A stretch of 42,327 nucleotides of DNA from Thiobacillus sp. (GTDB lineage Bacteria > Pseudomonadota > Gammaproteobacteria > Burkholderiales > Thiobacillaceae). The DNA lies in NCBI RefSeq assembly GCF_024708915.1, contig NZ_JANJXQ010000084.1, positions 1-42,327 of the forward strand, in the 5' to 3' direction. Shown here one piece after another: positions 1 through 9,061 of the stretch. The notes beneath the pieces are model-generated. The model had not been told where the DNA came from, made no database searches, and was given only the letters and a program-made list of their open reading frames with translations. Each line of letters begins with the position of its first letter. The stretch's first letter is position 1. Made by a program: the position numbers and the translations under genes.

Positions 1-1523
1 GCATGCCGGTCGAATGGTGCCGCGTGTCACTCGATCCGGACGACCCGCGCCAGTTGCAGGAAAGCCTGAAGAAGCTCACCGAGACGCGGCCGATGCCGGC
101 GGTCGAGGCCATCGAGCTCGGCCTGTGGCAGGGCGAGGACGACAACGTGCGCCACGCGCTGCGCCCCGATGGCACGGTCGAGGTGCCTGCCTGGCGCTAC
201 GCCATGGTCAACTACCCGCATCCGCTGCTGCAGGCGGGGCTCACCATCCTCGACACGCCCGGCCTCAACGCGCTCGGCATCGAACCCGAGTTGACGCTCT
301 CGGTGATCCCCAGCGCGCACGCGGTCGTTTTTCTGCTCGGTACGGACACCGGCGTGACGCGCTCGGATCTGGAAATCTGGCAGAAGCACGTGCATCGCCA
401 TGCCAATTACCACGTGGCGGTACTGAACAAGATCGACATGCTGTGGGACGAGCTCAAGAGCGATTCCGAGGTGCAGGCCAGCATCGAGCGGCAGGCCGAG
501 GAAACCGCGCGCGTGCTGAAGCTGCCGCGCAGCCGGGTGTTCGCGGTGTCGGCGCAGAAAGCGCTGGCAGCCACGATTCGGGGAGATGCGGCCCTGCGCG
601 TGCGTTCCGGCATCGAGTCGCTGGAATACCTGCTGGCGCACCAGGTGATCCCGGCGCGGCGCGACATGCTTTATCACGCGGTCAGCCGCGAGGTGGCCGC
701 CCTGCTCGACGAGAGCCGGGTGGATCTGGCCGCGCGGCTCAAGCACAGCAGCGACGAGCTGATCCAGCTGACCCAGCTGTCGGGCAAGAACCGCGAACTG
801 ATCGAACAGACGCGCGCCAGCCTGCAGCAGGAGAAAGACAGTTACGACGCCACCGCCGAACAGTTCCGCGCGACCCGGAAAATGCTGGAGAGCCAGGGCG
901 CGCACCTGTTGTCGAACGTGTCGGAAGATGCGCTGGACGCGATCCTGAAGGCTGCGCGCGAGACGATGGAAGGCAGCTGGACGACGCGCGGGCTGACCGG
1001 CGGCATCCGCCAGCTGAGCGAGCAGATGAGCGCACGCTTCCAGCAGGCGACCCAGCTGGCCGACAACATGCTGGATGCGCTCGATCAGGCCTACATGCGG
1101 TTTCACCGCCGGCACCGGCTGCCGAAAATGCAGGTGCCGCGGCTGGACCTGGGCGCCTACCGCAACCGGCTGGAAACCCTGGTGCGCGAAACCGAAGCCT
1201 TCTGCACGGATCCCGCCAACCTGATGCTGGAAAAACGCTTCATGATCCGGCGTTTTTATGCCGGGCTGGCCGAGGAGGCGCGCAGCGCCTTCAAACTGGC
1301 GCGGGCGGAAGCCGAGCGCTGGCTGCGCATCGCGCTCGACCCCATCATGACGCGCATCCGTGAGCACAAGCAGTACCTCGACACGCGGCTGGCCAGCCTG
1401 CAGCGCATTCTCGAAAACATGGGTACGCTGCACGGCCGCATGGCGCAGATCAAGGACGAGATCGGCAATCTGCGCAACGAGAAGGCGGAACTGGTGCGCA
1501 TAGCCGCACAGCTCGTCGCTTAG
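1..1523 (+). CDS. Dynamin-family GTPase, C-terminal part (5' end outside window)
   Basis: The reading frame is open to the left edge and ends at TAG 1521-1523, so the N-terminus, including the P-loop (G1), lies outside the window. Counting from the first in-window ATG at base 3, a G3 motif DTPGL lies near residues 84-88 and a G4 motif NKID near 142-145. These are followed by a long helical, charged region (about residues 220-506) with coiled-coil character, as in bacterial dynamin-like proteins. Such proteins hydrolyse GTP and act on membranes; the cargo here is unknown. No transmembrane segment is evident in the visible part. The tail runs towards ptsI (convergent, 15 bp gap). The GTPase assignment is firm; the specific role is not. 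Confidence 0.82.
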   Translation, partial: MPVEWCRVSLDPDDPRQLQESLKKLTETRPMPAVEAIELGLWQGEDDNVRHALRPDGTVEVPAWRYAMVNYPHPLLQAGLTILDTPGLNALGIEPELTLSVIPSAHAVVFLLGTDTGVTRSDLEIWQKHVHRHANYHVAVLNKIDMLWDELKSDSEVQASIERQAEETARVLKLPRSRVFAVSAQKALAATIRGDAALRVRSGIESLEYLLAHQVIPARRDMLYHAVSREVAALLDESRVDLAARLKHSSDELIQLTQLSGKNRELIEQTRASLQQEKDSYDATAEQFRATRKMLESQGAHLLSNVSEDALDAILKAARETMEGSWTTRGLTGGIRQLSEQMSARFQQATQLADNMLDALDQAYMRFHRRHRLPKMQVPRLDLGAYRNRLETLVRETEAFCTDPANLMLEKRFMIRRFYAGLAEEARSAFKLARAEAERWLRIALDPIMTRIREHKQYLDTRLASLQRILENMGTLHGRMAQIKDEIGNLRNEKAELVRIAAQLVA

Positions 1524-1538
1524 GCGGCCAGGTGCTTG

Positions 1539-3263
1539 TCAGCCGTTCAGGCGGTCCAGTAACAGCGTCGTCCTGCCGGGATCGGTGTTCTTCAGCAGCT
1601 TCAGCGCGACGGGAGTGATCTCGCCCACCTGCGCTTTCAGCACCTGCTGTTTCACCTGCAACAGACTGGCCGGGTGCATCGAAAAGATCCGCAGTCCCAG
1701 CCCCAGCAGCAGCCGCGTCAACAGCGGGTCGCCCGCCATCTCGCCGCAAACGGAAACCGGCTTGCCGGCCTTGGCGCCGGCGCGGATGGTGTGCTGAATG
1801 AGATTGAGCACCGCCGGATGCAGCGGGTCGTAGAGATGCGCGACGCTGTCGTCGGCGCGGTCGATCGCCAGCGTGTACTGGATCAGGTCGTTGGTGCCGA
1901 TCGACAGGAAGTCCAGCTGTTCGGCGAAAAAGCCGGCCGTGAGGGCGGCGGCCGGTACTTCGATCATGCCGCCGATGAGGATGCCCTCGTCGAATTTCAG
2001 GCCGTCCTTGCGCAGCGATGCCTTGGCGGCCTCGACCCGCTGCAGGGTTTGCTGCAGTTCGACGAAGTTCGCCAGCATGGGGATGAGCATGCGCACCCGG
2101 CCATGGCGGGAGGCACGCAGAATCGCACGCAGCTGGGTGTGGAAGAGTCCGGGCTCGGCCAGGCACAGGCGGATTGCGCGCAGGCCCAGGGCCGGGTTGT
2201 CGGCCACGGTGTGGCCCCACGGCGCCTGCTTGTCCGCCCCCAGATCGAGCGTGCGGATGGTGACCGGCTTGCCGTCCAGCGCCTCGGCCACCGCCCTGTA
2301 GGAGGCGTACTGTTCGTCCTCGGTCGGCAGGTCGCTGCGGTTGAGAAAGAGGAATTCGCTGCGGAACAGGCCGATGCCGTGCGCCCCCGCCGCTTTCACC
2401 GCATCGACGTCGTCCAGCAATTCGATGTTGGCCATCAGCTCGATCGGCACGCCGTCCAGCGTGGACGATTTGCTGGTCTTCAGGCGCTTCAGCTTGTCGG
2501 TGTCGATGCGCCACTGGTTCTGCCGCAGCCGGTATTCGGCCAGCACCGACTCGTCGGGATTGACGATCACCACGCCGTCGCGGCCGTCGACGATCAGCAG
2601 ATCGTGGTCGCGGATCAGGCCGCGCGCGTTGTGCAGCGCCATCACCGAAGGCATCGCCATGCTGCGCGCCAGAATCGCGGTGTGCGAGGTGGCGCCGCCG
2701 AGGTCGGTGATGAAGGCGGCGAAGTGCACGTTCTTGAACACGATCATGTCGGCGGGCGACAGTTCGTGCGCGACCAGGATGCGCTCGCTGTCGAAATCGA
2801 CATCCAGCGGCAGGTGGCTGGGGTGGCCGGTCAGCGCCTTCAAGACGCGCTGCACGACCTGCACCACGTCTTCCTGGCGGCTCCTCAGATAGGCGTCGTC
2901 GATTTCCTCGAAGCGCGCCACCAGCGCTTCCATCTGCTGCGCCAGCGCCCATTCGGCGTTGCACTGGGTTTCGCGGATCAGGCGCTTGGGCGCCTCGGCG
3001 ATCATCGAATCGCCGAGGAACATCAGGTGCATGTCGAGAAACGCCGAGAGTTCTGCCGGAGCATTGGCCGGAATGTGATTGCGCAGGGTTTCGAGTTCGG
3101 TGCGGGTGGCGAGGATGGCCTCGTCGAAGCGCGCCAGCTCGTCCTTGATGTATTTGCGGTCGAGCATGTACTGCGGCACTTCGACGCGCGCGTTGGAAGT
3201 GAGATGCGCATAGCCGATGGCGATGCCGCCGGAGACGCCGATGCCGTGCAGCGAGAAGCTCAT
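1539..3263 (-). CDS. ptsI: PTS enzyme I (phosphoenolpyruvate-protein phosphotransferase)
   Basis: The 574-residue product is the usual length for enzyme I, which takes phosphate from phosphoenolpyruvate and passes it to HPr in the cytoplasm. The phospho-histidine motif GGATSHTAILAR is seen with His at residue 194, after the HPr-binding helical domain. The C-terminal half carries the TIM-barrel PEP-binding motifs, including the signature around GTNDLIQYTLAIDR and a Cys in the VCGEMAGD motif. It is the last gene of a minus-strand run EIIA-HPr-EI, 79 bp after ptsH. No EIIB or EIIC gene is seen nearby, so the chain probably serves regulation rather than sugar import; that is inferred from context. 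Confidence 0.96.
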   Translation of the reverse strand: MSFSLHGIGVSGGIAIGYAHLTSNARVEVPQYMLDRKYIKDELARFDEAILATRTELETLRNHIPANAPAELSAFLDMHLMFLGDSMIAEAPKRLIRETQCNAEWALAQQMEALVARFEEIDDAYLRSRQEDVVQVVQRVLKALTGHPSHLPLDVDFDSERILVAHELSPADMIVFKNVHFAAFITDLGGATSHTAILARSMAMPSVMALHNARGLIRDHDLLIVDGRDGVVIVNPDESVLAEYRLRQNQWRIDTDKLKRLKTSKSSTLDGVPIELMANIELLDDVDAVKAAGAHGIGLFRSEFLFLNRSDLPTEDEQYASYRAVAEALDGKPVTIRTLDLGADKQAPWGHTVADNPALGLRAIRLCLAEPGLFHTQLRAILRASRHGRVRMLIPMLANFVELQQTLQRVEAAKASLRKDGLKFDEGILIGGMIEVPAAALTAGFFAEQLDFLSIGTNDLIQYTLAIDRADDSVAHLYDPLHPAVLNLIQHTIRAGAKAGKPVSVCGEMAGDPLLTRLLLGLGLRIFSMHPASLLQVKQQVLKAQVGEITPVALKLLKNTDPGRTTLLLDRLNG

Positions 3264-3342
3264 GGTCTGGCAGCTCCGGCTGGATGCATCCGACGCTGTA
3301 CCCGGGCAGAGACCGGCAACGGCGAGCGGTCGACTGTGGTTT

Positions 3343-3615
3343 TCAGGATAGATCCTCCCCGAAGCCGCTGGAAATCAGCTCGGCCAGCGCTTCGATGGCA
3401 TCCGTTTCGTCGTCGCCCTCGGTTTCCAGGGTGATGGTGCTGCCCTTGGCGGCAGCCAGCATCATCACCCCCATGATGCTTTTGGCGTTGATGCGGCGGC
3501 CGTTGCGCGCCATGAATACATTGCTCTTGAAGCTGGAAGCAAGCTGGGTCAGTTTGGCCGACGGGCGCGCGTGCAGCCCCAGCTTGTTGACGATCTCAAC
3601 GTCCCGTTGCTGCAT
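3343..3615 (-). CDS. ptsH: Phosphocarrier protein HPr
   Basis: This 90-residue protein has the HPr fold signature. The site phosphorylated by enzyme I is His15 in GLHARPSA. Ser46 in the NAKSIMGVMML segment is the position of the regulatory serine used by HPr kinase in many bacteria. The gene starts inside the end of the EIIA gene (20 bp overlap), so the two are translated together. Its partners are EI downstream and EIIA upstream. Whether Ser46 is phosphorylated depends on an hprK gene, which is not in the window. Confidence 0.96.
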   Translation of the reverse strand: MQQRDVEIVNKLGLHARPSAKLTQLASSFKSNVFMARNGRRINAKSIMGVMMLAAAKGSTITLETEGDDETDAIEALAELISSGFGEDLS

Positions 3616-4012
3616 GGCACATGGCCTCGGAAATATGGTTGATGCTGTTGCGCCCGCCTTCGACGATGCGTTCGACGAGCTGCGGCAGTGCCAGCATGTC
3701 GCGGTAGTTCAGCGCTTTCAGCAGCATCGGCAGGTTGACGCCGGAAACGCCTTCGATGTGTGCAGGTTCGAGCAACCGGCACAGTGTGTTGCTGGGGGTG
3801 GCGCCGTAGACGTCGGTCAGCACCAGGATGCCGTCGCCTTCGTCGAGTTCGGCTAGCCGCGTCTGGATGGCCTTCTGCCGCTCGTCGGGGTCGGCATGGC
3901 CGATGAAGTCGAGCGTGGCGAGCCCGCGCGGGCGTTGTCCCAGCACATGGGTGGCGCACTCGACCAGGCTGTCGGCGAGCGAGCCGTGGGCGACGATGAG
4001 GATGCCTATCAT
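3596..4012 (-). CDS. PTS EIIA component, mannose family (regulatory type)
   Basis: The protein is 138 residues and begins MIGILIVAHGSLADS; His9 in the AHG motif is the phosphorylation site expected for mannose-family EIIA domains. It stands alone, without the IIB, IIC and IID parts of a mannose transporter, and is joined to ptsH by a 20 bp overlap and to ptsI further down. A free-standing EIIA of this type next to HPr and EI is common in betaproteobacteria and is thought to work as a regulatory phosphate acceptor. The ATG at 4012 lies 33 bp after apbE, which suggests the same transcript as the glutathione genes. Confidence 0.92.
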   Translation of the reverse strand: MIGILIVAHGSLADSLVECATHVLGQRPRGLATLDFIGHADPDERQKAIQTRLAELDEGDGILVLTDVYGATPSNTLCRLLEPAHIEGVSGVNLPMLLKALNYRDMLALPQLVERIVEGGRNSINHISEAMCHAATGR

Positions 4013-4045
4013 TGCAAGTAGGGGGTAAGGGGTAAAACCTGCATT

Positions 4046-5044
4046 CTAACGAAGCCGGGCCTTCATTGCAGGCGAGACATGGACCTGGCCGGCGGCATCC
4101 ACTGCCAGGTAGTCGCTCACCCCCAGCCGGGACGCGTTGTCCGCCAGCCGCGCTGCGCCGTCGATGAACAGCGGCTTGGACAGGGCATCCGAGCGGGTTC
4201 CGGCCCGCTTGCCCGCCACCAGCACCGTCACCGACTGCATTCCGCGTGCCGGGCTGCCGCTGCGCGGGTCGATCAGATGGCTGTAGCGGCGTCCGCCCGC
4301 CTCGAAATAGCGCTGGTAGTCGCCCGAGGTGCCGACCGCCTCGCCGTCGCGCAAGTCCAGCACGGCCAGCGTGCCGGACTTGCGCGGATGCTGGACGCCC
4401 ACGCGCCATGGCCGCTCGCCGTGCATGCCCAGCGCGATCACGTTGCCGCCGATGTTCACCAGCGCGTTCTCGATGCCGTGCGCTTTCAGGATGCGCACCG
4501 CGTCGTCCAGCGCGCGCCCCTTGGCGTAGCCGCCCAGATCCAGCTGCACTGCCGGATTGTCGCTCCAGACGGTGTTGTTTTCGAAATGCAGATCGCGCAT
4601 GCGCGGCTGCCTGCTTACCCAGTGCCGAATCGCGGCGGCATCCGGCACCCGCGCCTGCGGCGCGTCGGCGTGAAAGCCCCACAGTGCGATCAGCCCGCCG
4701 ATGGCAGGGTTGAACAGGTCGTTCGACTGGTTCGACAAGGCCTGCGCATCGCCCAGCATGGCCGCGAGTTCGGGGCTGACCGGAACGCGTTCTCCTTTGG
4801 CCAGCGCGGCGTTGAGCCGCGACAATTCGCTCGGCTGCCAGGCGTGCAGCTGGCGGTGGAGTTCGTCGAAGCGCGCCAGCACCGCGGCGATCGCCTGCCG
4901 GGCCTGCGCCTCCGGCGCGCCGTAGACGCTGACTTCGACCAGGGTACCGAATACGTAGGATTGCTGCTGGACCAGCGGCGGCGGGCTGCACGCCGCCAGC
5001 GCCCATAGCAGCAGAAGCCACAGGCCGTGGCGCGCGGCGTTCAT
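4046..5044 (-). CDS. apbE: FAD:protein FMN transferase (ApbE), lipoprotein
   Basis: The 332-residue product matches the ApbE family, which covalently attaches FMN from FAD to threonines of redox proteins such as NqrB/C and RnfD/G outside the inner membrane. The N-terminus is a lipoprotein signal: a hydrophobic run followed by LAAC. The motif GGYAKGRALDDA and the later LIDPRSGSPARGMQSVTV segment are family hallmarks. The start was chosen because ATG 5044-5042 overlaps the gshB stop (ATGA) and gives the signal peptide; longer readings only add Arg-rich out-of-frame-like sequence. The flavinylated partner is not in the window. Confidence 0.93.
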   Translation of the reverse strand: MNAARHGLWLLLLWALAACSPPPLVQQQSYVFGTLVEVSVYGAPEAQARQAIAAVLARFDELHRQLHAWQPSELSRLNAALAKGERVPVSPELAAMLGDAQALSNQSNDLFNPAIGGLIALWGFHADAPQARVPDAAAIRHWVSRQPRMRDLHFENNTVWSDNPAVQLDLGGYAKGRALDDAVRILKAHGIENALVNIGGNVIALGMHGERPWRVGVQHPRKSGTLAVLDLRDGEAVGTSGDYQRYFEAGGRRYSHLIDPRSGSPARGMQSVTVLVAGKRAGTRSDALSKPLFIDGAARLADNASRLGVSDYLAVDAAGQVHVSPAMKARLR

Positions 5045-5973
5045 CTGCGCTCGAGTGCGGCGATGAACTGTGCTGCCACATCGTGCCCGGTCTGGGCGGC
5101 GATTTCCTGAAAGCCGGTGGGGCTGGTGACGTTGATTTCGGTGAGGCAGTCGCCGATCACGTCGAGCCCGGCGAGGAAGATGCCGTTCGCCTGCGCCCAC
5201 GGCGCGACGGTTTCGGCGATTTCGCGGTCGCGCGCGGACAGCGGCTGCGCGCGCGCGGTGCCGCCGGCGGCGAGGTTGCCGCGCGTTTCGCCGGGCAGGG
5301 GAATGCGCGCCAGCGCCCACGGCACCACCTCGCCGTCGATCAGCAGGATGCGCTTGTCGCCCTCGCTGATTGCGGGCAGATAGCGCTGCGCCATGACCGG
5401 CCGCTGGCCGCGTTGGGTGAGCGTCTCGACGATGGCGTTGCGGTTGGGATCGGCCAGCGTCAGCCGGAAAATCCCGCTGCCGCCCATTTCGGTGAGCGGT
5501 TTGACGATGATGTCGCCGTGACTGGAGAGAAACGTGCCGATGTCGGCCGCGCTGGCGCTGACGAGGGTGGGCGCGACGAATTGCGGAAAATTCAGGATCG
5601 CGAGTTTTTCATTGAAGTCGCGCAGCGCCGCCGGGCGGTTGAGTATCCGTGCACCGTTGTGCTCGGCGACGCCGAGCAGTTGGGTGGCGAGCAGGTAATT
5701 CGTGTCGACCGGCGGGTCGCTGCGCATCAGCACGGCGTCGAAATCGGTGAGCGCCCGCGTGTCGGCATGCGCGATGCGAAACCAGTCGTCGTCGCGGCGC
5801 ACGTCGAGCGTGCTGCAGGCGGCGCCGGCGATGCCGTCCGCCACCCGCAGCTGGCGCGCCTCGGCGGCACACACGGCATGGCCGCGCGCCGCCGCTGCGC
5901 GCATCATCGCCACCGAGCTGTCTTTGTAGGGTTTGAGGCCCGTCAGCGGATCGACGACGAACAGCAGCTTCAT
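5041..5973 (-). CDS. gshB: Glutathione synthetase
   Basis: The 310-residue product begins MKLLFVVDPLTGLKPYKDSS and has the ATP-grasp layout of glutathione synthetase, which joins glycine to gamma-glutamylcysteine with ATP. Visible hallmarks are KPLTEMGGSGIFRL in the ATP-grasp core and NVTSPTGFQE near the C-terminus. The start ATG (5973-5971) overlaps the gshA stop as ATGA, and its own stop overlaps apbE in the same way. The operon order gshA-gshB-apbE is therefore tightly coupled in translation. Confidence 0.96.
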   Translation of the reverse strand: MKLLFVVDPLTGLKPYKDSSVAMMRAAAARGHAVCAAEARQLRVADGIAGAACSTLDVRRDDDWFRIAHADTRALTDFDAVLMRSDPPVDTNYLLATQLLGVAEHNGARILNRPAALRDFNEKLAILNFPQFVAPTLVSASAADIGTFLSSHGDIIVKPLTEMGGSGIFRLTLADPNRNAIVETLTQRGQRPVMAQRYLPAISEGDKRILLIDGEVVPWALARIPLPGETRGNLAAGGTARAQPLSARDREIAETVAPWAQANGIFLAGLDVIGDCLTEINVTSPTGFQEIAAQTGHDVAAQFIAALERR

Positions 5974-7265
5974 GCGGCAGCCGCGTTTTCGGTCTCGTTC
6001 AGCGCTTCGTCGAGCTCGATCGAAGCCGCCAGCATCGCCAGCCGTGCGATCACGCCGTAGGCATAGAAGCGGTTGGGGCTGGCGTCGGGATTGGCGCTGC
6101 GATCGGGCATCAGGCAGGTGTTGTCGAACGCCAGCGGCACGAAGTGCATGCCGGGGCTGTTGAGATTTTCGTCCGCGCCGCGGCCGGTGTGCACACGGTA
6201 GAAGCCGCCGACGACGAAGTGGTCGAGCATGTAGACCACCGGCTCGGCAACGGCGTCGTTGATGCTTTCGAAGGTGTAGACGCCTTCCTGGATCAGTACT
6301 TCGCTGACTTCGAGCCCTTCCTTGCCGACGGCCATCTTGTTGCGCTGCTTGCGATTGAGTTCGCGCACGTCGTCCGGCGATTTCACTGTCATGATGCCCA
6401 TGCCGTAGGTACCGGCGTCGGCCTTGACGATGACGAAGGGCGCCTGGTCGATGTGGTATTCGTCGTATTTGAGGCGGATCTTGTCGAGCATGTCGGCGAC
6501 TTTTTCGGCCAGGCAGACTTCGCCCTGGCGCGCATGGAAATCGATCTTGCCGCACTGATTGAAATAGGGGTCGATCAGCCAGGGATCGATTCCCACCAGC
6601 CGTGCGAATTCGATGGCGACGTTCTGGTATGCGGTGAAGTGCCGCGACTTGCGGCGCGTCGCCCAGCCCGCATGCAGCGGCGGCATGATGGTCTGCTCGA
6701 TGCCTTGCAGGATATCCGGTACGCCCGCCGACAAATCGTTGTTGAGCAGCACCGCGCAGGGATCGAAGCCTTCCAGCCCGACGCGGTCGCCTTTACGCAC
6801 CAGCGGTTCCAGCGTGAGGCGTCCGCCGGCGGGCAGCTCCAGTGTGGTCGGCTGGGTGATCTCGGGAATCAGCGTGCCGATACGCACGATCAGTCCGGTC
6901 TGGCGCAGGATGTGGGCGAGCACCGCAACGTTCTGCAGATAGAAGGTGTTGCGCGTGTGGTTCTCGGGGATCAGCAGCAGGCGCTGCGCATCGGGGCAAA
7001 TTTTTTCCACCGCGCCCATCGCTGCGTGGATCGACAGCGACATGAACTCCGGGTTGAGATTGTTGAAGCCGCCGGGAAACAGATTGGTGTCGACCGGCGC
7101 CAGTTTGAAGCCTGCGTTGCGGATGTCGACCGACGTGTAAAACGGCGCGGCCTGTTCCTTCCATTGCTGGCGGAACCAGTGCTCGATCGTCGGCTGGGCG
7201 TCGAGCAGGCGCTTTTCCAGCTCCAGCAGCGGCCCGGTCAGTGCGGTGGTGAGGTAAGGAACCAT
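5970..7265 (-). CDS. gshA: Glutamate-cysteine ligase, Acidithiobacillus/betaproteobacterial type
   Basis: The 431-residue protein makes gamma-glutamylcysteine, the first step of glutathione synthesis. It resembles the ATP-dependent family first defined in Acidithiobacillus ferrooxidans and found in betaproteobacteria, which is not homologous in an obvious way to E. coli GshA. The segment IDQAPFVIVKADAGTYGMGI looks like a nucleotide-binding, ATP-grasp-like loop. It is the first gene of the run and starts at ATG 7265, 43 bp from divergent trmL, so the promoter of the glutathione/PTS operon should lie between them. The subfamily name is from memory of the family, not a search. Confidence 0.92.
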   Translation of the reverse strand: MVPYLTTALTGPLLELEKRLLDAQPTIEHWFRQQWKEQAAPFYTSVDIRNAGFKLAPVDTNLFPGGFNNLNPEFMSLSIHAAMGAVEKICPDAQRLLLIPENHTRNTFYLQNVAVLAHILRQTGLIVRIGTLIPEITQPTTLELPAGGRLTLEPLVRKGDRVGLEGFDPCAVLLNNDLSAGVPDILQGIEQTIMPPLHAGWATRRKSRHFTAYQNVAIEFARLVGIDPWLIDPYFNQCGKIDFHARQGEVCLAEKVADMLDKIRLKYDEYHIDQAPFVIVKADAGTYGMGIMTVKSPDDVRELNRKQRNKMAVGKEGLEVSEVLIQEGVYTFESINDAVAEPVVYMLDHFVVGGFYRVHTGRGADENLNSPGMHFVPLAFDNTCLMPDRSANPDASPNRFYAYGVIARLAMLAASIELDEALNETENAAAA

Positions 7266-7308
7266 AGAATAGGGCTTTCGAAGAAGCCTTTATTTTAGGT
7301 CATGCCGG

Positions 7309-7773
7309 ATGTTTGACATCGTTTTGTTTCAACCCGAGATCCCGCCCAACACCGGCAATCTGATCCGTCTGGCAGCCAATACCGGCTGCCGCCTGCACTT
7401 GGTCGAGCCGCTGGGATTCGACCTGTCCGACAAGCAGGTGGCACGCGCCGGACTGGATTATCACGATATGGCCTGCGTGACCGTACACCAGGACTGGCCG
7501 GCGGTGCAGGCGGCGTTGCCGGCGCGGCGCTGGTTTGCGCTTACCACCAAGGGGTGCGCGCGCTATGCCGATATCGTTTTTCAGGCCGGCGACGTGCTGC
7601 TGTTCGGCCCGGAATCGCGCGGCCTGCCAGCGGAACTCCTGGCGCAGTTCGATCCCGGGCAGCGTCTGCGCTTGCCGATGCGTCCGGGTTCGCGCAGCAT
7701 GAACCTGTCCAATGCCGTCAGCGTGGTCGTGTTCGAGGCCTGGCGGCAAAACGGCTTTGCGGGAGGCGCGTAA
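7309..7773 (+). CDS. trmL: tRNA (cytidine/uridine-34 2'-O)-methyltransferase TrmL
   Basis: At 154 residues this is a typical small SPOUT methyltransferase of the TrmL (YibK) group, which methylates the ribose at wobble position 34 of tRNA-Leu using S-adenosylmethionine. The N-terminal IPPNTGNLIRLAANTG motif and the knot motifs LLFGPESRGLP and PGSRSMNLSNAVSVVVFEAWRQ are all present. It is divergent from gshA and convergent with the NYN gene. In E. coli the homologue (yibK) also lies close to the secB-gpsA cluster; here it is about 8 kb away. Confidence 0.95.
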   Translation: MFDIVLFQPEIPPNTGNLIRLAANTGCRLHLVEPLGFDLSDKQVARAGLDYHDMACVTVHQDWPAVQAALPARRWFALTTKGCARYADIVFQAGDVLLFGPESRGLPAELLAQFDPGQRLRLPMRPGSRSMNLSNAVSVVVFEAWRQNGFAGGA

Positions 7774-7846
7774 ACGGCCGGGCCGGAATGGGCGTCGCGG
7801 CATCCCTGCTCCGGCGGACGGGTTGAGCGGCTGCGCGCGAAACCGC

Positions 7847-8953
7847 TCAAGCGTTGTCGGGCTTGAGCGTCGGCTTGCGGCGGCGGCTGCGCGCCGGCGG
7901 CTCGCGTGAAGGGGAGGCCGCTTTCGCCGCCGTTTTTTGCGTTGACGGCTCGGCCGCCGCCGGCGTTTCCGGCGCCGCCGTGGCCGACTGCGGCAAGGCC
8001 ACCTCCGCCGTCTTCGCCGCTGGCTTGCGGCCGCCGCGTCCCTGGCGGCGCGGCTCGTTCGGGCTGCCCGGCGCCGCGGCTGCGATCGCTTCCGCGGCCT
8101 GCCCGGCCGGCGCCTCCTCAAGCGGCGCGCCGCTGCCGCTGCGATAGACGTAGGTGCCCGATTTCTCGTCGCGGCCGAATTCGAGCAGGCCGCGTGCCTG
8201 CGCCTCCTCGAGCAGATTGCCGAAGGCGCGGAAGCCGTAGTAGGACTCGCTGAAATCGGGCTTGCGCCGCTTGATCGCCTCTTTCAGCACGGAAGCCCAG
8301 ATTTTTCCGCTGTCGCCGCGTTCGGCCAGCAGCGCATCGAACGTCTCCACCGCCATGTCGATCGCCTCGCTCTTGCGGGCTTCCAGCTCTTTCTTGCGCT
8401 GTTTTTCTTCCTCGGGCGAACGCTTGGCCGCAGGCGGCGTTTTCCGCGTCTCGCGTTGGGCCGCTGCGCGCTGGCGCTCGCGCACCAGGTCGTCGTAAAA
8501 AATGAATTCGTCGCAATTGGCGATCAGCAGGTCGGAGGTCGATTGCTTGATCCCGACGCCGATGACCTTCTTGTCGTTCTCGCGCAGCTTGGATACCAGC
8601 GGCGAGAAATCGGAATCGCCGCTGATGATGACGAAGGTGTTGACGTGCGACTTGGTATAGCAGAGGTCGAGCGCATCGACCACCAGGCGGATGTCGGCCG
8701 AATTCTTGCCCGACTGGCGGACATGCGGAATTTCGATCAGCTCGAAATTGGCCTCATGCATCGTGGCCTTGAAAGCCTTGTAACGATCCCAGTCGCAATA
8801 CGCCTTCTTGACGACGATGCTGCCCTTGAGCAGCAGGCGTTCGAGCACCGGCTTGATGTCGAATTTCTCGTATTTTGCGTCGCGCACCCCGAGCGCAACG
8901 TTTTCGAAGTCGCAGAACAGCGCCATGCTGAGGTTTTCCTGGGGTGAAGCCAT
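7847..8953 (-). CDS. NYN-domain putative RNase with OST-HTH/LOTUS domain
   Basis: The 368-residue protein has three parts. Residues 10-155 form a NYN (PIN-like) domain with the acidic metal-binding set D15 and N18 in FCDFEN, D87, D93, and D113/D115 in ISGDSDF. Residues 198-271 match an OST-HTH/LOTUS domain, which binds RNA in other proteins. The last 95 residues are Ala/Pro/Lys/Arg-rich, ending in an RRRKPTLKP basic tail. Together this suggests a nuclease acting on structured RNA; the target is unknown. The start is ATG 8953; a second Met at residue 10 begins closer to the domain and is an alternative. The gene is convergent with trmL and stands alone. Confidence 0.9.
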   Translation of the reverse strand: MASPQENLSMALFCDFENVALGVRDAKYEKFDIKPVLERLLLKGSIVVKKAYCDWDRYKAFKATMHEANFELIEIPHVRQSGKNSADIRLVVDALDLCYTKSHVNTFVIISGDSDFSPLVSKLRENDKKVIGVGIKQSTSDLLIANCDEFIFYDDLVRERQRAAAQRETRKTPPAAKRSPEEEKQRKKELEARKSEAIDMAVETFDALLAERGDSGKIWASVLKEAIKRRKPDFSESYYGFRAFGNLLEEAQARGLLEFGRDEKSGTYVYRSGSGAPLEEAPAGQAAEAIAAAAPGSPNEPRRQGRGGRKPAAKTAEVALPQSATAAPETPAAAEPSTQKTAAKAASPSREPPARSRRRKPTLKPDNA

Positions 8954-9061
8954 GTTTTCTCCGATTTGAGGTGCCGAACGCGCTCGTTACGCGGGGCCGC
9001 AGACCGCCATGATAACCACTCACCCGGCGCGCAGCGCCGCGAACGCTGCGTGCGGGCGGTT

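Noticed and set aside
27..1433. Long minus-strand frame opposite the dynamin-like gene
   Set aside because: It is His/Arg/Gln-rich with no family motif; the plus-strand frame has clear GTPase motifs and the high GC keeps shadow frames open.
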